Counted from the stretch's first letter, positions 1 to 9,548 are shown. The stretch is 64,000 nt of DNA from Paenibacillus tritici (GCF_013204885.1 NZ_JABMKX010000007.1:186001-250000); one strand, 5' to 3'. A program made the numbers and translations. The notes: generated by a model not told the origin, from the sequence alone.

Positions 1-739
1 CCGGGGTAACCTGCAGCCGCGAGATCAGGCCATTCCGCTCGAATACCGGGTACAGCTCCTCGTTCAATTGTCTGAGCAGCTCGCTGAGATCCAGGTGTGT
101 CTTGACCATAGGTAGCGTGCCATAGTTCATCCTGGTGATCTCGAACAGCCCGTCAATCAGCTTCTCCAGCCGCTGGGACTTGGTGAAGGCAATGGTCGCG
201 AAATGTCTGATCGTCTCGATAGGCAATTGCTTATCCTTAAGAATCAGATCCAGATATCCCAGCACGGAGGTGAGCGGTGTACGCAGATCATGCGCCAAAT
301 TGACGACCAGCTGGTCCTTGCTGCTCTCGGCGAAATCGCCTCTTTGCACCGCCTCCTGCAGTTTAGCCCCTGCCACATTCAGATCCTCGGCGATTGCGCT
401 GAACTCATCCCTGGAGGCAATCTGCACCTGATTCTGAAATTCTCCGTTCGCCAGATGATGAATTCCCTTAGATATCTCATCAAGGTAGCGGATGTACGGC
501 TTGGTGAACTTGAAGAAGAATATCAGCATCAGGGGGATAAACAGCATCAGGAACACATTGAAGTCTCCGATCCTGAAGATCATCCGGCGTAATTCTGCCT
601 CCGGGTCCTCCCACCGGACCCCGGCGTAATAGAGCTGAAGCAGCTTGAACAATCCATAGATAATACTGCCTGACAAGAGCATGCTTACGCCCAGTAACTG
701 GACCAGTCTGGCTCTGAAGCCCCGGAGTCTCTTAGGCAT
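1..739 (-). CDS. sensor histidine kinase, partial (C-terminus off the left edge)
   Basis: Membrane sensor kinase that should phosphorylate the response regulator encoded just upstream. The visible ~246 residues contain two membrane segments (about residues 13-36 and 61-79) around a short outside loop, a HAMP-like linker, and the phosphoacceptor helix with the H-box HDLRTPLTS (His150). The ATPase domain lies beyond the window edge. The ATG at 739 overlaps the stop of the regulator gene by 8 bases, so the pair is translationally coupled. The architecture is VanS-like. It is the last visible gene of an importer operon, so it probably senses a carbohydrate or the state of that transporter; this last point is inference. 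Confidence 0.9.
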   Translation of the reverse strand, partial: MPKRLRGFRARLVQLLGVSMLLSGSIIYGLFKLLQLYYAGVRWEDPEAELRRMIFRIGDFNVFLMLFIPLMLIFFFKFTKPYIRYLDEISKGIHHLANGEFQNQVQIASRDEFSAIAEDLNVAGAKLQEAVQRGDFAESSKDQLVVNLAHDLRTPLTSVLGYLDLILKDKQLPIETIRHFATIAFTKSQRLEKLIDGLFEITRMNYGTLPMVKTHLDLSELLRQLNEELYPVFERNGLISRLQVTP

Positions 740-1430
740 TGAACGTGTACCCGACACCCCAGATGGTTTTGATGAACCGGTCTTTATTCTGGTCTTCCCC
801 CAGCTTCCTGCGCAGGGTGCGGATATGCACCATCACCGTATTGCCGGTCTCATAGTACGCTTCACCCCACACCTGTTGAAAAATGCTCTCCGCACTAAAC
901 ACCTGCCTGGAATGGCTGGCCAGCAAATAGAGGATGTCGAACTCCTTCGGTGTGAGGTCAACTGCCTCTCCATACAGAGTAACGGTATGCTGGTCAGGGG
1001 AGATAATCAGCCCGCCTGCCTCCAGAACCGAAGTCTGATTGGCGGCCGCAGGCTGGCTGAACTGCAGGGAACGCCGCAGCTGGGAATTGACACGGGCCAG
1101 CAGTTCCATAGGATTGAAGGGCTTAATCATATAATCGTCAGCTCCCATCACAAGTCCGGTAATCTTATCGAAATCAGAGGCCTTGGCACTGAGGAAAATA
1201 ATCGGCAGATTATGCTTCACCCGGACCCGGCGGGTGACCTCATACCCGTCCAGCTCCGGCATCATAATATCCAGGATCGCCAGGTCGATGGACTGGGATT
1301 GTATCGCCTGCACCGCTGCTTTGCCGTCTGCCACTTGGATACAGTGATACCCTTCCTTCTGTAGATGCAGAGCCACCAGATCGGCAATCTCTCTCTCGTC
1401 CTCTGCGATCAGAATCGTGACTCTCTTCAT
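732..1430 (-). CDS. OmpR/PhoB-family response regulator
   Basis: DNA-binding response regulator of 232 residues. The receiver domain (about 1-120) has the acidic pocket near residues 10-12, the phosphoacceptor Asp54 in LDIMMPELDG and the lysine of the YMIKPF motif. The C-terminal half (about 135-230) is a winged helix ending in the typical IKTIWGVGYTF. A GGAGGAG site sits 6 bases before the ATG. The stop overlaps the kinase start by 8 bases; the binding-protein gene ends only 24 bases upstream, so the regulator is probably cotranscribed with the transporter. It closely resembles the orphan regulator at 18242 in its receiver (both carry MGADDY/IGADDY plus KPFNP motifs). Confidence 0.95.
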   Translation of the reverse strand: MKRVTILIAEDEREIADLVALHLQKEGYHCIQVADGKAAVQAIQSQSIDLAILDIMMPELDGYEVTRRVRVKHNLPIIFLSAKASDFDKITGLVMGADDYMIKPFNPMELLARVNSQLRRSLQFSQPAAANQTSVLEAGGLIISPDQHTVTLYGEAVDLTPKEFDILYLLASHSRQVFSAESIFQQVWGEAYYETGNTVMVHIRTLRRKLGEDQNKDRFIKTIWGVGYTFNA

Positions 1431-1454
1431 ACAGGGCTCCTCCTCCGTCTGGAT

Positions 1455-2774
1455 CTATTCGTTCAGGTACGTCGTCGCCTTGTTCTGAATCAGCTTCGCC
1501 ACTTCCTCCGCCGTCTTCTGTCCGCTGAAGAACGCGCCCGCCTCTTCACCAATGATGTTGATAATCTTGACATCCATCATGGCGAAGTTATCCGCGGTAT
1601 CCATCATCTCCTGGAATTCCTTGAACTGCCCGTCAGGCACACTGGCAAGCTTGCCGCTTGGAAGCTTATATGTCCCGCTCTTCACCTGCTGCTGAAGCTC
1701 CCCAAGCTGCTTGTGATTCAGCGATTGGAGGAGGGAGAAGCCTTCTCTGCTCTGGATGGACTGCGCTTCCTCAGACAGCAGGAACTCGATGAACTTCCAG
1801 GCCTGGTCTGTAACCGGCGATTTGGCCTGTATCGCAAACGCAGAGATCGGAATTATTCTCATGGCGCCGGAATTTCCGCTATGCGGCTTATACAGCAGCT
1901 TCGGATTGGCAAAATAGGTATACGGGATATTGATGAAATCCGCCGGGGTCTGGATAACGGTGGAATAGAACAATTGATTCTCCACCTCCGCAGGCTTGCT
2001 GGTCATCACGTTATCGTCATACATCTCTTGAATCTGCCGCATCATATAGATGAATGCAGGAGAATCGAACTTGGCCTTCCGAGCAGCAGCGTCTACGAAC
2101 TGGTTATAGCTGTCGAATACCATCTCCTGAAGGAGCAGATCCGGCGGATTATTCGGAAGCGCGTAACGGTGGCCGGAGCCGGCCTTCTGCCCGGCCTCAA
2201 TCAGTGATTTGGCAATCTCATTGAAATCCTGCCAGGTCCAGCTCTTATCGTCTACGTCCGCTTGCTTCAGCACATCCCCGTCTCCAAGGAATGCCCTCAG
2301 GTAGTACCCGGATGGAATGATATAGGTGCCGCCATCCAGCTTCAGGGCATTCAGCACATTCATCGCAAGATCATCCCGCTTCAGCGTTTGCGACTGCTTG
2401 AGGTAATCCTCCATATTAAGAAATAGCTGCTTGTTCACATATTCACTGACAGGCAGGCTGCTTGTTTCATAAATGTCGGCTCCTTTTCCAGAGAGCAGTG
2501 CCGTACCGGCGCTTTTCTGATAATTCTCATAATCCGGCCCCTTCATAGTCTCGCCGATCCCCTTGTAAGCCTGAACCTGCAAATCAATCTCAGGATAGGC
2601 CTTCTCGAACCTCTGCTCCACAGCACGGTAGAATTCAGAGTCCTGTTGAACAGATAACGTAACGACCGTCTTCCCGCCTGTGCTCGGTGCTTCCGCGCTG
2701 CCCCCCGGACTGCATGCAGTCATTAGAGTGGTAAAAGCAAAGCCCATGCCCAGCCAACTTTTCCTCATCTTCAT
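1455..2774 (-). CDS. ABC sugar transporter, solute-binding lipoprotein
   Basis: Extracellular solute-binding protein of the family-1 (CUT1) type, 439 residues. The chosen ATG (2774) has AGGAGG about 8 bases upstream; a longer reading frame upstream (to 2864) would put the signal peptide in the wrong place. The N-terminus MKMRKSW is followed by a hydrophobic stretch and the lipobox LMTAC, so the mature protein is lipid-anchored at Cys. A Gly/Ser/Pro-rich linker follows. It lies in one operon with the two permeases at 4031 and 4917 and an HlyD-like adaptor, and probably hands an oligosaccharide to those permeases. No importer ATPase is encoded nearby; in Firmicutes a shared MsmX-type ATPase commonly serves such systems. 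Confidence 0.9.
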   Translation of the reverse strand: MKMRKSWLGMGFAFTTLMTACSPGGSAEAPSTGGKTVVTLSVQQDSEFYRAVEQRFEKAYPEIDLQVQAYKGIGETMKGPDYENYQKSAGTALLSGKGADIYETSSLPVSEYVNKQLFLNMEDYLKQSQTLKRDDLAMNVLNALKLDGGTYIIPSGYYLRAFLGDGDVLKQADVDDKSWTWQDFNEIAKSLIEAGQKAGSGHRYALPNNPPDLLLQEMVFDSYNQFVDAAARKAKFDSPAFIYMMRQIQEMYDDNVMTSKPAEVENQLFYSTVIQTPADFINIPYTYFANPKLLYKPHSGNSGAMRIIPISAFAIQAKSPVTDQAWKFIEFLLSEEAQSIQSREGFSLLQSLNHKQLGELQQQVKSGTYKLPSGKLASVPDGQFKEFQEMMDTADNFAMMDVKIINIIGEEAGAFFSGQKTAEEVAKLIQNKATTYLNE

Positions 2775-2823
2775 CTTGAAAGACCTCCTATAATTCTTCG
2801 TAGGGTATGTGTACAAATATTGC

Positions 2824-3984
2824 TTATTGCAGACGTACACGATTCCCGTCCTGTAAGGGCTCACTGCTCTCCAGAATAATCAGCTCATCTTCATACAGGG
2901 TATCCGTCTGAATGAGGCTGTCTACACCATTGGTGGTAAGGGAGCGGATCTGAACTTCACGGGCTACAAAATCATTGCCTAGCGCCCCCCGCTGCTCCTC
3001 GATCTTATACACAAAGCTGCGCTCCCCCGCCTGATGGATAGCCTTATCCGGGACCACCAGCCCCTCTTGAAGAGAAGGCTTCTTCAGCTTGACCTGAACC
3101 TGCTCACCCCCCTTAAGCGAGTCCTCTGCCAGCCGAATAAAGACATTCCTTTGCGGGATTTCCACCGCCCTGCCGTTCTCCTCCCCGGATGAGCTGCCGG
3201 TACGCGCCTGAACCGTCTTGATCTCCGCCACCTGTCCTTGTAAGGGACGGGCCTGCTGCCCCTCTGAAGGATGAACCTCCACCTCAATCTTCTCTCCTAA
3301 GGAAACTCCGAGACTGGATAACAGCTCTGCATCTGCCATGAAATCAAACTGATACCCCTCACTGCTGCTCGATAGAACAAGATCCGGCTCGCCCGCAGAC
3401 AGCATCCCCGGAATGGCATTCACCTGGGTTACAATCCCGTCGAATGGGGCCAGAAGCTGCTGCTGACGGGCCAACTGGTCTCTCATCCCGGCAATTTTGC
3501 GCGCCTGCGTGGCCTGATCAAGCTTGCCCGCCTCAATCTCTCGTCTGGCCTTGCGAATCTGAAGCTCATCCCCCTCCAGGTACGTCTGAATGAACTGATC
3601 CTGGAGGGTCTGCTGCAGGATCTTCTGTTTGTCCAAGAGCGAGACCTCATCCTGCAGCTCTGATTCGGCAGTCTGGCTGTCATAGAGGATTAGCTGCTGC
3701 CCCTTCTTGACCTTGTCCCCCTCCTTCACAAGAATCTGCCGGACCTTCCAGCCGCTGGAATTCAGGAGCTGTACTTCGCTCACGGGCCGCAGCATCCCGC
3801 TGCCCTCCAGCGTGAATTCAAGGCTCCGGCTCTCCGGTTGGACCGTCGTCACTTTGGGCAACGTCAAGGACTGCAGCGTATTGCTGAAGAAGGTGAAGAA
3901 GAGCAGCACCCCCAAGAGCAGCAGGAAAGCCGTTCTGATCCTTTTTTTGCGCCTGCGGTCTGCCGGCACGCCTGTAATCTCCAT
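2824..3984 (-). CDS. HlyD/RND-type membrane fusion (adaptor) protein
   Basis: Membrane-anchored adaptor protein, 386 residues. A short basic cytoplasmic tail is followed by one membrane segment (about residues 17-36), a beta-barrel/lipoyl half-motif (LVKEGDKVKKGQQLI, about 90-105), a predicted coiled-coil hairpin rich in Gln/Glu/Arg (about 110-175), and the returning lipoyl half (LLAPFDGIVTQV). This is the standard layout of periplasmic adaptor-like proteins such as YknX, which work with MacB-type exporters. Here no exporter is adjacent: neighbours are two importer permeases and a binding protein, 46 and 49 bases away on either side. The role inside an importer operon is unexplained. An AGGAGG-like site precedes the ATG at a somewhat long distance. 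Confidence 0.85.
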   Translation of the reverse strand: MEITGVPADRRRKKRIRTAFLLLLGVLLFFTFFSNTLQSLTLPKVTTVQPESRSLEFTLEGSGMLRPVSEVQLLNSSGWKVRQILVKEGDKVKKGQQLILYDSQTAESELQDEVSLLDKQKILQQTLQDQFIQTYLEGDELQIRKARREIEAGKLDQATQARKIAGMRDQLARQQQLLAPFDGIVTQVNAIPGMLSAGEPDLVLSSSSEGYQFDFMADAELLSSLGVSLGEKIEVEVHPSEGQQARPLQGQVAEIKTVQARTGSSSGEENGRAVEIPQRNVFIRLAEDSLKGGEQVQVKLKKPSLQEGLVVPDKAIHQAGERSFVYKIEEQRGALGNDFVAREVQIRSLTTNGVDSLIQTDTLYEDELIILESSEPLQDGNRVRLQ

Positions 3985-4030
3985 ATCCCGTCTTTCTCCT
4001 CCTTCCCTACAAGTCCCTCACACGCGGGCA

Positions 4031-4906
4031 TTACCCCTTGATTCCCGACAATTGGACACCTTCAATGAAATACGTCTCCGCATACAGAAAGAGAAGGACC
4101 ATCGGAGCCATATAGATGGCGGAAGCGGCAAAGGCAAGCCCCTTCTCGCTGCTGACGTTGGATAGATAGACCGATAAGGGCTGCCTCAGCGGGTCGTCCA
4201 GGAAGATCAGCGGCTGCTCCACCATATTCCAGTAATCGACGAATAACAGAATCGTGAGTGCGGCCAGGCCCGGCTGAACCATGGGAACAATAAGGGTATA
4301 GAAAATCCGCAAATGTCCGGCCCCGTCCATCTTGGCCGCTTCGATATAGGCATACGGAATGTTCAGCATGAACTGCCTGAGCATGAATACACCGAAGGCG
4401 GCAAAAATACCGGGCAGGATAATGGCCCCCGGGCTATTCAGAAGCCCCAGCCGGTCCGCCATGATGTAATTGGGCACAAGAGTCACCTGAAAGGGCATCA
4501 GCATCGTCAGGACATAGATCAGGAACATGAATTCCCGCCCCCTGAACCTCAGCTTGGAGAACGCATAGGCCGCGAGCGCGGCGATCAGCGTCTGTCCGGC
4601 AATGATCGGCACCACCAGGAATACCGAATTCCAGAACATCGACAGGTACAGCGGGCTGTCCATCAGCACCTTGCCGTATTGCTCCAGCGAGACCTGATCC
4701 GGCAGCCATTTCAAATTTGCAAAAGGATCGCTTCTCCCCTCCACCACCTTGTTCATTTGTCCGACAGGGCCGTAATTGATCCCTATTTCGCGGGTGCTCA
4801 TGAACGAATTGATGAGGGTCACCCCAATCGGGAACAACATTACGAGTGCGACCGCCCCCAGAATGACGGTTAACGTTAGCTTGTGTATGACTTTACCAAC
4901 TGGCAA
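4031..4906 (-). CDS. ABC sugar transporter permease, MalG/LplC-like
   Basis: Inner permease of a CUT1 carbohydrate importer, about 291 residues, with six predicted membrane helices and the ATPase-docking EAA loop (YIEAAKMDGAGHLRIF). The ends are typical: an N-terminal helix VILGAVALVMLFPIGV and a C-terminal EGVQLSGIKG. The start is most likely TTG at 4906, 10 bases after the stop of the preceding permease gene and downstream of an AGGTGAGG site; a longer frame to 4987 would only overlap that gene. It should pair with the permease at 4917 and the lipoprotein at 1455. Confidence 0.92.
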   Translation of the reverse strand: MPVGKVIHKLTLTVILGAVALVMLFPIGVTLINSFMSTREIGINYGPVGQMNKVVEGRSDPFANLKWLPDQVSLEQYGKVLMDSPLYLSMFWNSVFLVVPIIAGQTLIAALAAYAFSKLRFRGREFMFLIYVLTMLMPFQVTLVPNYIMADRLGLLNSPGAIILPGIFAAFGVFMLRQFMLNIPYAYIEAAKMDGAGHLRIFYTLIVPMVQPGLAALTILLFVDYWNMVEQPLIFLDDPLRQPLSVYLSNVSSEKGLAFAASAIYMAPMVLLFLYAETYFIEGVQLSGIKG

Positions 4907-4916
4907 GACCTCACCT

Positions 4917-5783
4917 CTATTCCATATATCGCCGGTAGCGGCGTTCCATGGCGAACAACCCGAGTACGATGAGGAGAATACCGCCAACCATTAAGGTGGA
5001 CGCAGCCGTCATCTTCGGAAGGTCGAGCGACAGGAACATATTGTTCATAAAGTGCTGCAGCATATAGATGCTGTCATGCGGATAAGGTCCGGCAATCAGA
5101 TACGTCTCCCGAAATACCTTGAAGGAATTAATGACCGACATAATGACAACAAAAAACATCGTAGAGGTTAAATAGACCAGCGTAATGCTGCGGAACTGCC
5201 TTAGCCGGCCAGCCCCTTCAAGCTGGGCGGTTTCGTAGTAATCCTTCGGGATCTGCTGGAGTCCGGCCAGGAACAGGATCACGTTATACCCGATGTTTTT
5301 CCACACATACATCGTCATGATTACATTCCGCGCAGCCTCCGTCTTCATCCAATCCACCCGTGCCAGACCGAAGCCGCTCAGCCAGGCATTCAGCGCCCCG
5401 TTCCAGTCAAACAGGATCTGCCAGACCAGGATAATGGAGGCGACAGGAACGACCAGCGGGAGTACATAGGCAGTTCTCAGCCATTTCTGACCATATAGGC
5501 CTCTGTTGAGCAGCAGCGCTAACCCCAGCGACAGCACAATCAGCAGCGGAACACTCACCACGCTGAAGTAAAAGGTATTCGTGGCCGCCTTCCGGAAGGA
5601 TTCGCCCGCCATCAGCTCCCGGTAATTCTGCAGTCCCACATACTGCCCGCCCACCGTGCGGTCCATGAAGGAATAGAACACGCCCATGCCGAACGGAATC
5701 AGGTAGAACAGTGCAAATCCGGCCACACTTGGTGCAAGAAATAACCATGCGACAGATGAATCCCTTCGGGCCCAATTCTTCAT
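4917..5783 (-). CDS. ABC sugar transporter permease, MalF/LplB-like
   Basis: First gene of the importer operon, 288 residues, six predicted membrane helices. The N-terminal helix (WLFLAPSVAGFALFYLIPF) and the EAA motif (YYETAQLEGAGRLRQF) are diagnostic of CUT1 sugar permeases. GGAGGG lies 6 bases before the ATG. Gene order downstream is permease, HlyD-like adaptor, binding protein, response regulator, kinase, with gaps of 10-49 bases, suggesting one transcript. A run of purines and a weak terminator-like region separate it from the polysaccharidase gene upstream. Confidence 0.93.
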   Translation of the reverse strand: MKNWARRDSSVAWLFLAPSVAGFALFYLIPFGMGVFYSFMDRTVGGQYVGLQNYRELMAGESFRKAATNTFYFSVVSVPLLIVLSLGLALLLNRGLYGQKWLRTAYVLPLVVPVASIILVWQILFDWNGALNAWLSGFGLARVDWMKTEAARNVIMTMYVWKNIGYNVILFLAGLQQIPKDYYETAQLEGAGRLRQFRSITLVYLTSTMFFVVIMSVINSFKVFRETYLIAGPYPHDSIYMLQHFMNNMFLSLDLPKMTAASTLMVGGILLIVLGLFAMERRYRRYME

Positions 5784-5917
5784 GTGGTTCCCTCCCTGTC
5801 CTCAAGAATAAGAAAAACTGTTTAAGAACAAGTCGGGTAAAGATTAAAACTTTCTTAAATTCTCAGCGCAAAAAAGCCGCGAACGGATTGGTTGATCCGT
5901 GCACAGCTATTTCTCAC

Positions 5918-5964
5918 AAAAAAATCCTGGCGCATAAGCTTGTATAAGCTTCTTATACGCCAGG
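5918..5964 (-). terminator. Rho-independent terminator of the polysaccharidase gene
   Basis: On the minus strand a 13-base stem (CCTGGCGTATAAG paired with CTTATGCGCCAGG, one G-U pair) is followed by seven T residues (A-run at 5918-5924 on the plus strand). It starts 15 bases after the stop of the gene at 5979-9548 and insulates the importer operon from it. Confidence 0.85.
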
Positions 5965-5978
5965 ATTATCATATTTAT

Positions 5979-8900
5979 CTATGCTGACCCTTCCGGCAGG
6001 AGCATCTCCTCTTGCTCAGGGTCTTCAGGCGGCAGACTTACAGTAATGTCTACCATAACGGTATCCGTTATCGTGGTGTCGGTCCAGGACGATCCGTCCC
6101 ACACCTGCTTCAGATAGGTGGCTGTAATCTTGAAATCACCTGCCGCAGAGGGAAGGTACTCGGCCTCATATACCGCATCAGTTACGGTGAACGTTCCCGG
6201 CTTACCTGTCTCCGTGGAGCTCCATGTTACCGGGAGATACCGCTCGTCGCCGATGATTGGCGTTGCGATGCTCTGATTATAGCCCTCCGCTGTCAGGATG
6301 ACTGGCCCTCCCGCTACTGCGCTGGTTAAGCTTACGCTGAGACTATTACCGGCAGCGCTAACCGCCGTATAAACGTCCTGAGTTACCTTCTTGTTCGCAG
6401 CAGACTGCACCTTCTGGATGCCTGTAACGCGGGCATTATCAAACACGGCATTCTGGGATGTGGTTCTGAAGCCAATCTGCCCTGCGGTTAATTCCGTTTG
6501 CGGGTTCGTCCATTCGAGCTTACGCTGGCCGTCCACAAACCCTAGGATCCGGTTTCCTTTGATCACCGCTTTAAGGGTATACCACTGATTCGCAGCCGCA
6601 TCGGCGAACATCGTGCTGGACACAGGGGTCAGCGTTCCATTTACCGCCTTGAATAGCTCCAGCTTCTTGTCGTTCACATTTATCCGGTACATATAATAGT
6701 TATTGGCATCCTGTACCCGGAAGAGGATACCGGCATTGGCATTCGCGATAGGAACCTTCACTTTGGCTTCCACCGCAACATCTTTCCATGAATCCCCGGC
6801 TGTAATAAGCGCCGCCCCATTCCCCTTCGTCTGAATCAGGGCTTTCGTATTGCCGTCTGTGGTTACACTCCAGGTCCCGGCAGCTGCCGTCCAGCCCGTA
6901 GTATTGCCATCCTCAAAGTTATCCGTGAACCGGACGGAACCCGGATTAGCATCAATCGGAGTCTCATCCACATCTGTAACCTGAATCGTGAAGCTCTTCT
7001 CCAGAGACAGGCCGTTTGCGTCAATGCTTTTCACCCGGATGCTATAGCTGCTCTTCGCTTCATAATCCGGCGTGCTGCGGAGAATCAGCCTGTCTCCCAG
7101 CAGGGGAATGGAGAAGCTGCCGTTATCAGCGTCTCCTTGCCCGGAGACCAGCGCATAAGTGAAGGTCTGGCCCGCATCCGGATGGGCTGTAGAGAAGGTG
7201 CCCACTACGCCGCCTGGAGTGGTAAGCTCCGGCACCTGTGTAGCGCTGAGAGTAATATCAGTGGGCGGATTGTGAATGGCGGTCACCCTGGCATCGTCAT
7301 ACCAGATCCCGGCCGAAGTGGTGCGGAAGCCGACTCCGCCCGAGGTTAATTCATTGACCGGATTGGTCCATGTGGTCTTCAGTACTCCATCCACATAACC
7401 TTTGATGGTATTGCCCTGGACCGTCGCCTTAAGGGTATACCATTGATTCTTGACAGGTACAAAGGGGGTATCCGAGACCAGCGTCAATGTTCCAGCCACA
7501 ACCTTATAGAGCTGCAGCTGACTCTTGCTGGCATCAATCCGGTACATATAGAAGTTGTTCTGATCCTGCACCCGGAAGACAATGCCTGCGTTCTCGCTTC
7601 CATTATAGAGAGGCAGTCTGGCTCTGGCTTCATACGTGTAATCCGTCCAGGAAGCACCAGCCTTGGCGGTGATAAGCGCCGTCATGGTTTGGCTGGTGGA
7701 TAGCACCCGGTTCCCCATTTGCTCGGTTACCGCCCAGCTGGCCCCGCCTGAAGCCATGGTCCAATCCGTAAGAAGCCCGGAGGTGAAGTGATCGCTGAAC
7801 CAGGCCTGATCCGAATTCGCGAAGACTACCCCGCTTACATTATCATTCCTGATGCTCACCTTCAGGTCACTGAGATTCTTCGCCAGCTTTCCTTTCACAA
7901 CCACATCTGCAAAAGTTACCCCGTTCACCATCCCGCCTCTGGTAGGGTTGCCCTGAATAGGGGAATCTCCTCCCGTATCGCGGACATTGATGTTCCGGAG
8001 AATGACATTGCTTACATCGCCAGATGTACTGGTGGAGACCCGCAGCCAGTAATTCCCGAACTGGTTGATGCCCACCCGTTCAATATCAATATTCTCGAAG
8101 GTAACATCCTGGGCCCAGCCTTCAACCGGGAGCGGATTCTCTGTATAAGCATGATCCACCAGCAGCGCCCGCGCGCTTTGATAGACATACGAATTGCGGA
8201 TCGTTACGCCAATCTGCGGCGTGCATATGCCCATCCCCAGCTTGAAGGCGGCGCACCGGGTCCAGGCGAAGCAATCCTCGAAGACCACATTCTCCAGATG
8301 CTCGATGGCTCCCGGCCAGTCCTTGGACATTCCCTTCTGCGGCCAGGTCTTGGTCGAGAAGGTATCGTCATCCGAGATGGCAAGGGCATGCTTCACCAGC
8401 ACGTTCTGGCTCTCATTAATATCAATCGCATCATCCTCAAGCGTAAATAAATCCTGGTATCCCTTATAGTTGGTGATGGTCACGTTATCGGAGCGGACGA
8501 CCAGGAACGCCCAAAAGCCGCCGTCCCGCAAGGTTAACCCGTCAAACTTGAAGTTGCTGGTCGCCATCGGCACCACCAGGTTATTGATGAACCCCTCTCC
8601 CTGCTTATGGGTGGAAGGCGGGTTGGTCATCTTGCGTTTGCGCATTTCTATCCCTTTCCCGTCGATGGTTCCGCGCCCCCGCATGGTGATATTTACAGAA
8701 TTGGTGGCGGTGCGGATGAAATAGGTTCCATCCGAGATCGAATCCTTGCGGAAGTCATTCCGGTAGTCCTCGCCCCGGCCTGTGCCAACAATGACGGCTC
8801 CTCCGGCCAGGTAGAAGGTGACATTGCTTTTCAGAGTCAGGTTGCTGCTCTTATACACGCCTGCCGGAATATACACAATGCCGCCCCCGGCCTGATTGGC

Positions 8901-9548
8901 CGCATCAATCGCCTGCTGGATAGCACCCGAGGTGATCGTTGCCCCCGTCTTGTCCGCGTTGAATGGCGCAGCGGTCACATTGTAGATCCCCGGGCCGGAG
9001 GACGCAGGGATGTCTGTCTCCAGCGGATCGGCGGCGATCACGAGTCTTTTGCGGCGCTTGTCCGGGTCCTTCTCATTCGGGTCTTCGTTCGCAGGCGCAT
9101 TAATATCTACGATCACATAGGTAGACGCTGATAGGGTGAAGGTCAGCTTGTTGCCGTTGACCGTTCCCGTGATGTTCTTGGCGAGCGGGCTGATCGAATA
9201 GGAGGTAATCGGCTTATCTGCCGTAACCTCAATGCTGACTGTTCCGCTGAAGGAGAACTGGGCGTAATCGTAGTCAGGCAAATATTTAATGACGGGAACC
9301 GATTGATCATCCGCCTTCAGTGAATAGACATCCGACGGCGTATAAATGGCAGGCATCGGGTAGTTCTGAATAATGGCCGGCTCCCCGGCCGCCTGTGGTA
9401 CAGACGCAGGATCAGCCGCGTCACCGGTATCCGTTGCCGACAACGCGTAGCTCTGAATAATGTCGGCTGCGCCGGCTGTCTGCGGGATGAAGCCTGTGAA
9501 TGTGACTGCAAGCGCTAGCAGAAGACTTATTACTTTTCTCGTAAGCAT
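5979..9548 (-). CDS. secreted GH28-like right-handed beta-helix polysaccharidase, multidomain
   Basis: Secreted modular enzyme, 1189 residues, likely acting on pectin or a related polysaccharide. A signal peptide (MLTRKVISLLLALAVTF..., predicted cleavage after QTAGA) starts at the ATG at 9548, which has GGAGG 6 bases upstream; the frame runs on to 9569 without a better site. A parallel beta-helix of GH28/pectate-lyase-3 type spans about residues 185-600, with acidic motifs LEDDAIDI and SDDDTF that suit a GH28-like active site. Two related concanavalin-like modules (about 600-790 and 880-1080; shared GIVFRVQD/GILFRVQD, MYRI and VGFRTTS/IGFRTTS motifs) flank a cadherin-like repeat, and an Ig-like tail ends the protein. 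No sortase or SLH motif is visible. Substrate is not determined from sequence. Confidence 0.8.
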   Translation of the reverse strand: MLTRKVISLLLALAVTFTGFIPQTAGAADIIQSYALSATDTGDAADPASVPQAAGEPAIIQNYPMPAIYTPSDVYSLKADDQSVPVIKYLPDYDYAQFSFSGTVSIEVTADKPITSYSISPLAKNITGTVNGNKLTFTLSASTYVIVDINAPANEDPNEKDPDKRRKRLVIAADPLETDIPASSGPGIYNVTAAPFNADKTGATITSGAIQQAIDAANQAGGGIVYIPAGVYKSSNLTLKSNVTFYLAGGAVIVGTGRGEDYRNDFRKDSISDGTYFIRTATNSVNITMRGRGTIDGKGIEMRKRKMTNPPSTHKQGEGFINNLVVPMATSNFKFDGLTLRDGGFWAFLVVRSDNVTITNYKGYQDLFTLEDDAIDINESQNVLVKHALAISDDDTFSTKTWPQKGMSKDWPGAIEHLENVVFEDCFAWTRCAAFKLGMGICTPQIGVTIRNSYVYQSARALLVDHAYTENPLPVEGWAQDVTFENIDIERVGINQFGNYWLRVSTSTSGDVSNVILRNINVRDTGGDSPIQGNPTRGGMVNGVTFADVVVKGKLAKNLSDLKVSIRNDNVSGVVFANSDQAWFSDHFTSGLLTDWTMASGGASWAVTEQMGNRVLSTSQTMTALITAKAGASWTDYTYEARARLPLYNGSENAGIVFRVQDQNNFYMYRIDASKSQLQLYKVVAGTLTLVSDTPFVPVKNQWYTLKATVQGNTIKGYVDGVLKTTWTNPVNELTSGGVGFRTTSAGIWYDDARVTAIHNPPTDITLSATQVPELTTPGGVVGTFSTAHPDAGQTFTYALVSGQGDADNGSFSIPLLGDRLILRSTPDYEAKSSYSIRVKSIDANGLSLEKSFTIQVTDVDETPIDANPGSVRFTDNFEDGNTTGWTAAAGTWSVTTDGNTKALIQTKGNGAALITAGDSWKDVAVEAKVKVPIANANAGILFRVQDANNYYMYRINVNDKKLELFKAVNGTLTPVSSTMFADAAANQWYTLKAVIKGNRILGFVDGQRKLEWTNPQTELTAGQIGFRTTSQNAVFDNARVTGIQKVQSAANKKVTQDVYTAVSAAGNSLSVSLTSAVAGGPVILTAEGYNQSIATPIIGDERYLPVTWSSTETGKPGTFTVTDAVYEAEYLPSAAGDFKITATYLKQVWDGSSWTDTTITDTVMVDITVSLPPEDPEQEEMLLPEGSA

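Noticed and set aside
681..2207. Long plus-strand reading frames (227 and 280 codons) opposite the response regulator and binding-protein genes
   Set aside because: They are antisense to well-supported genes, lack ribosome sites and show no recognisable domain.
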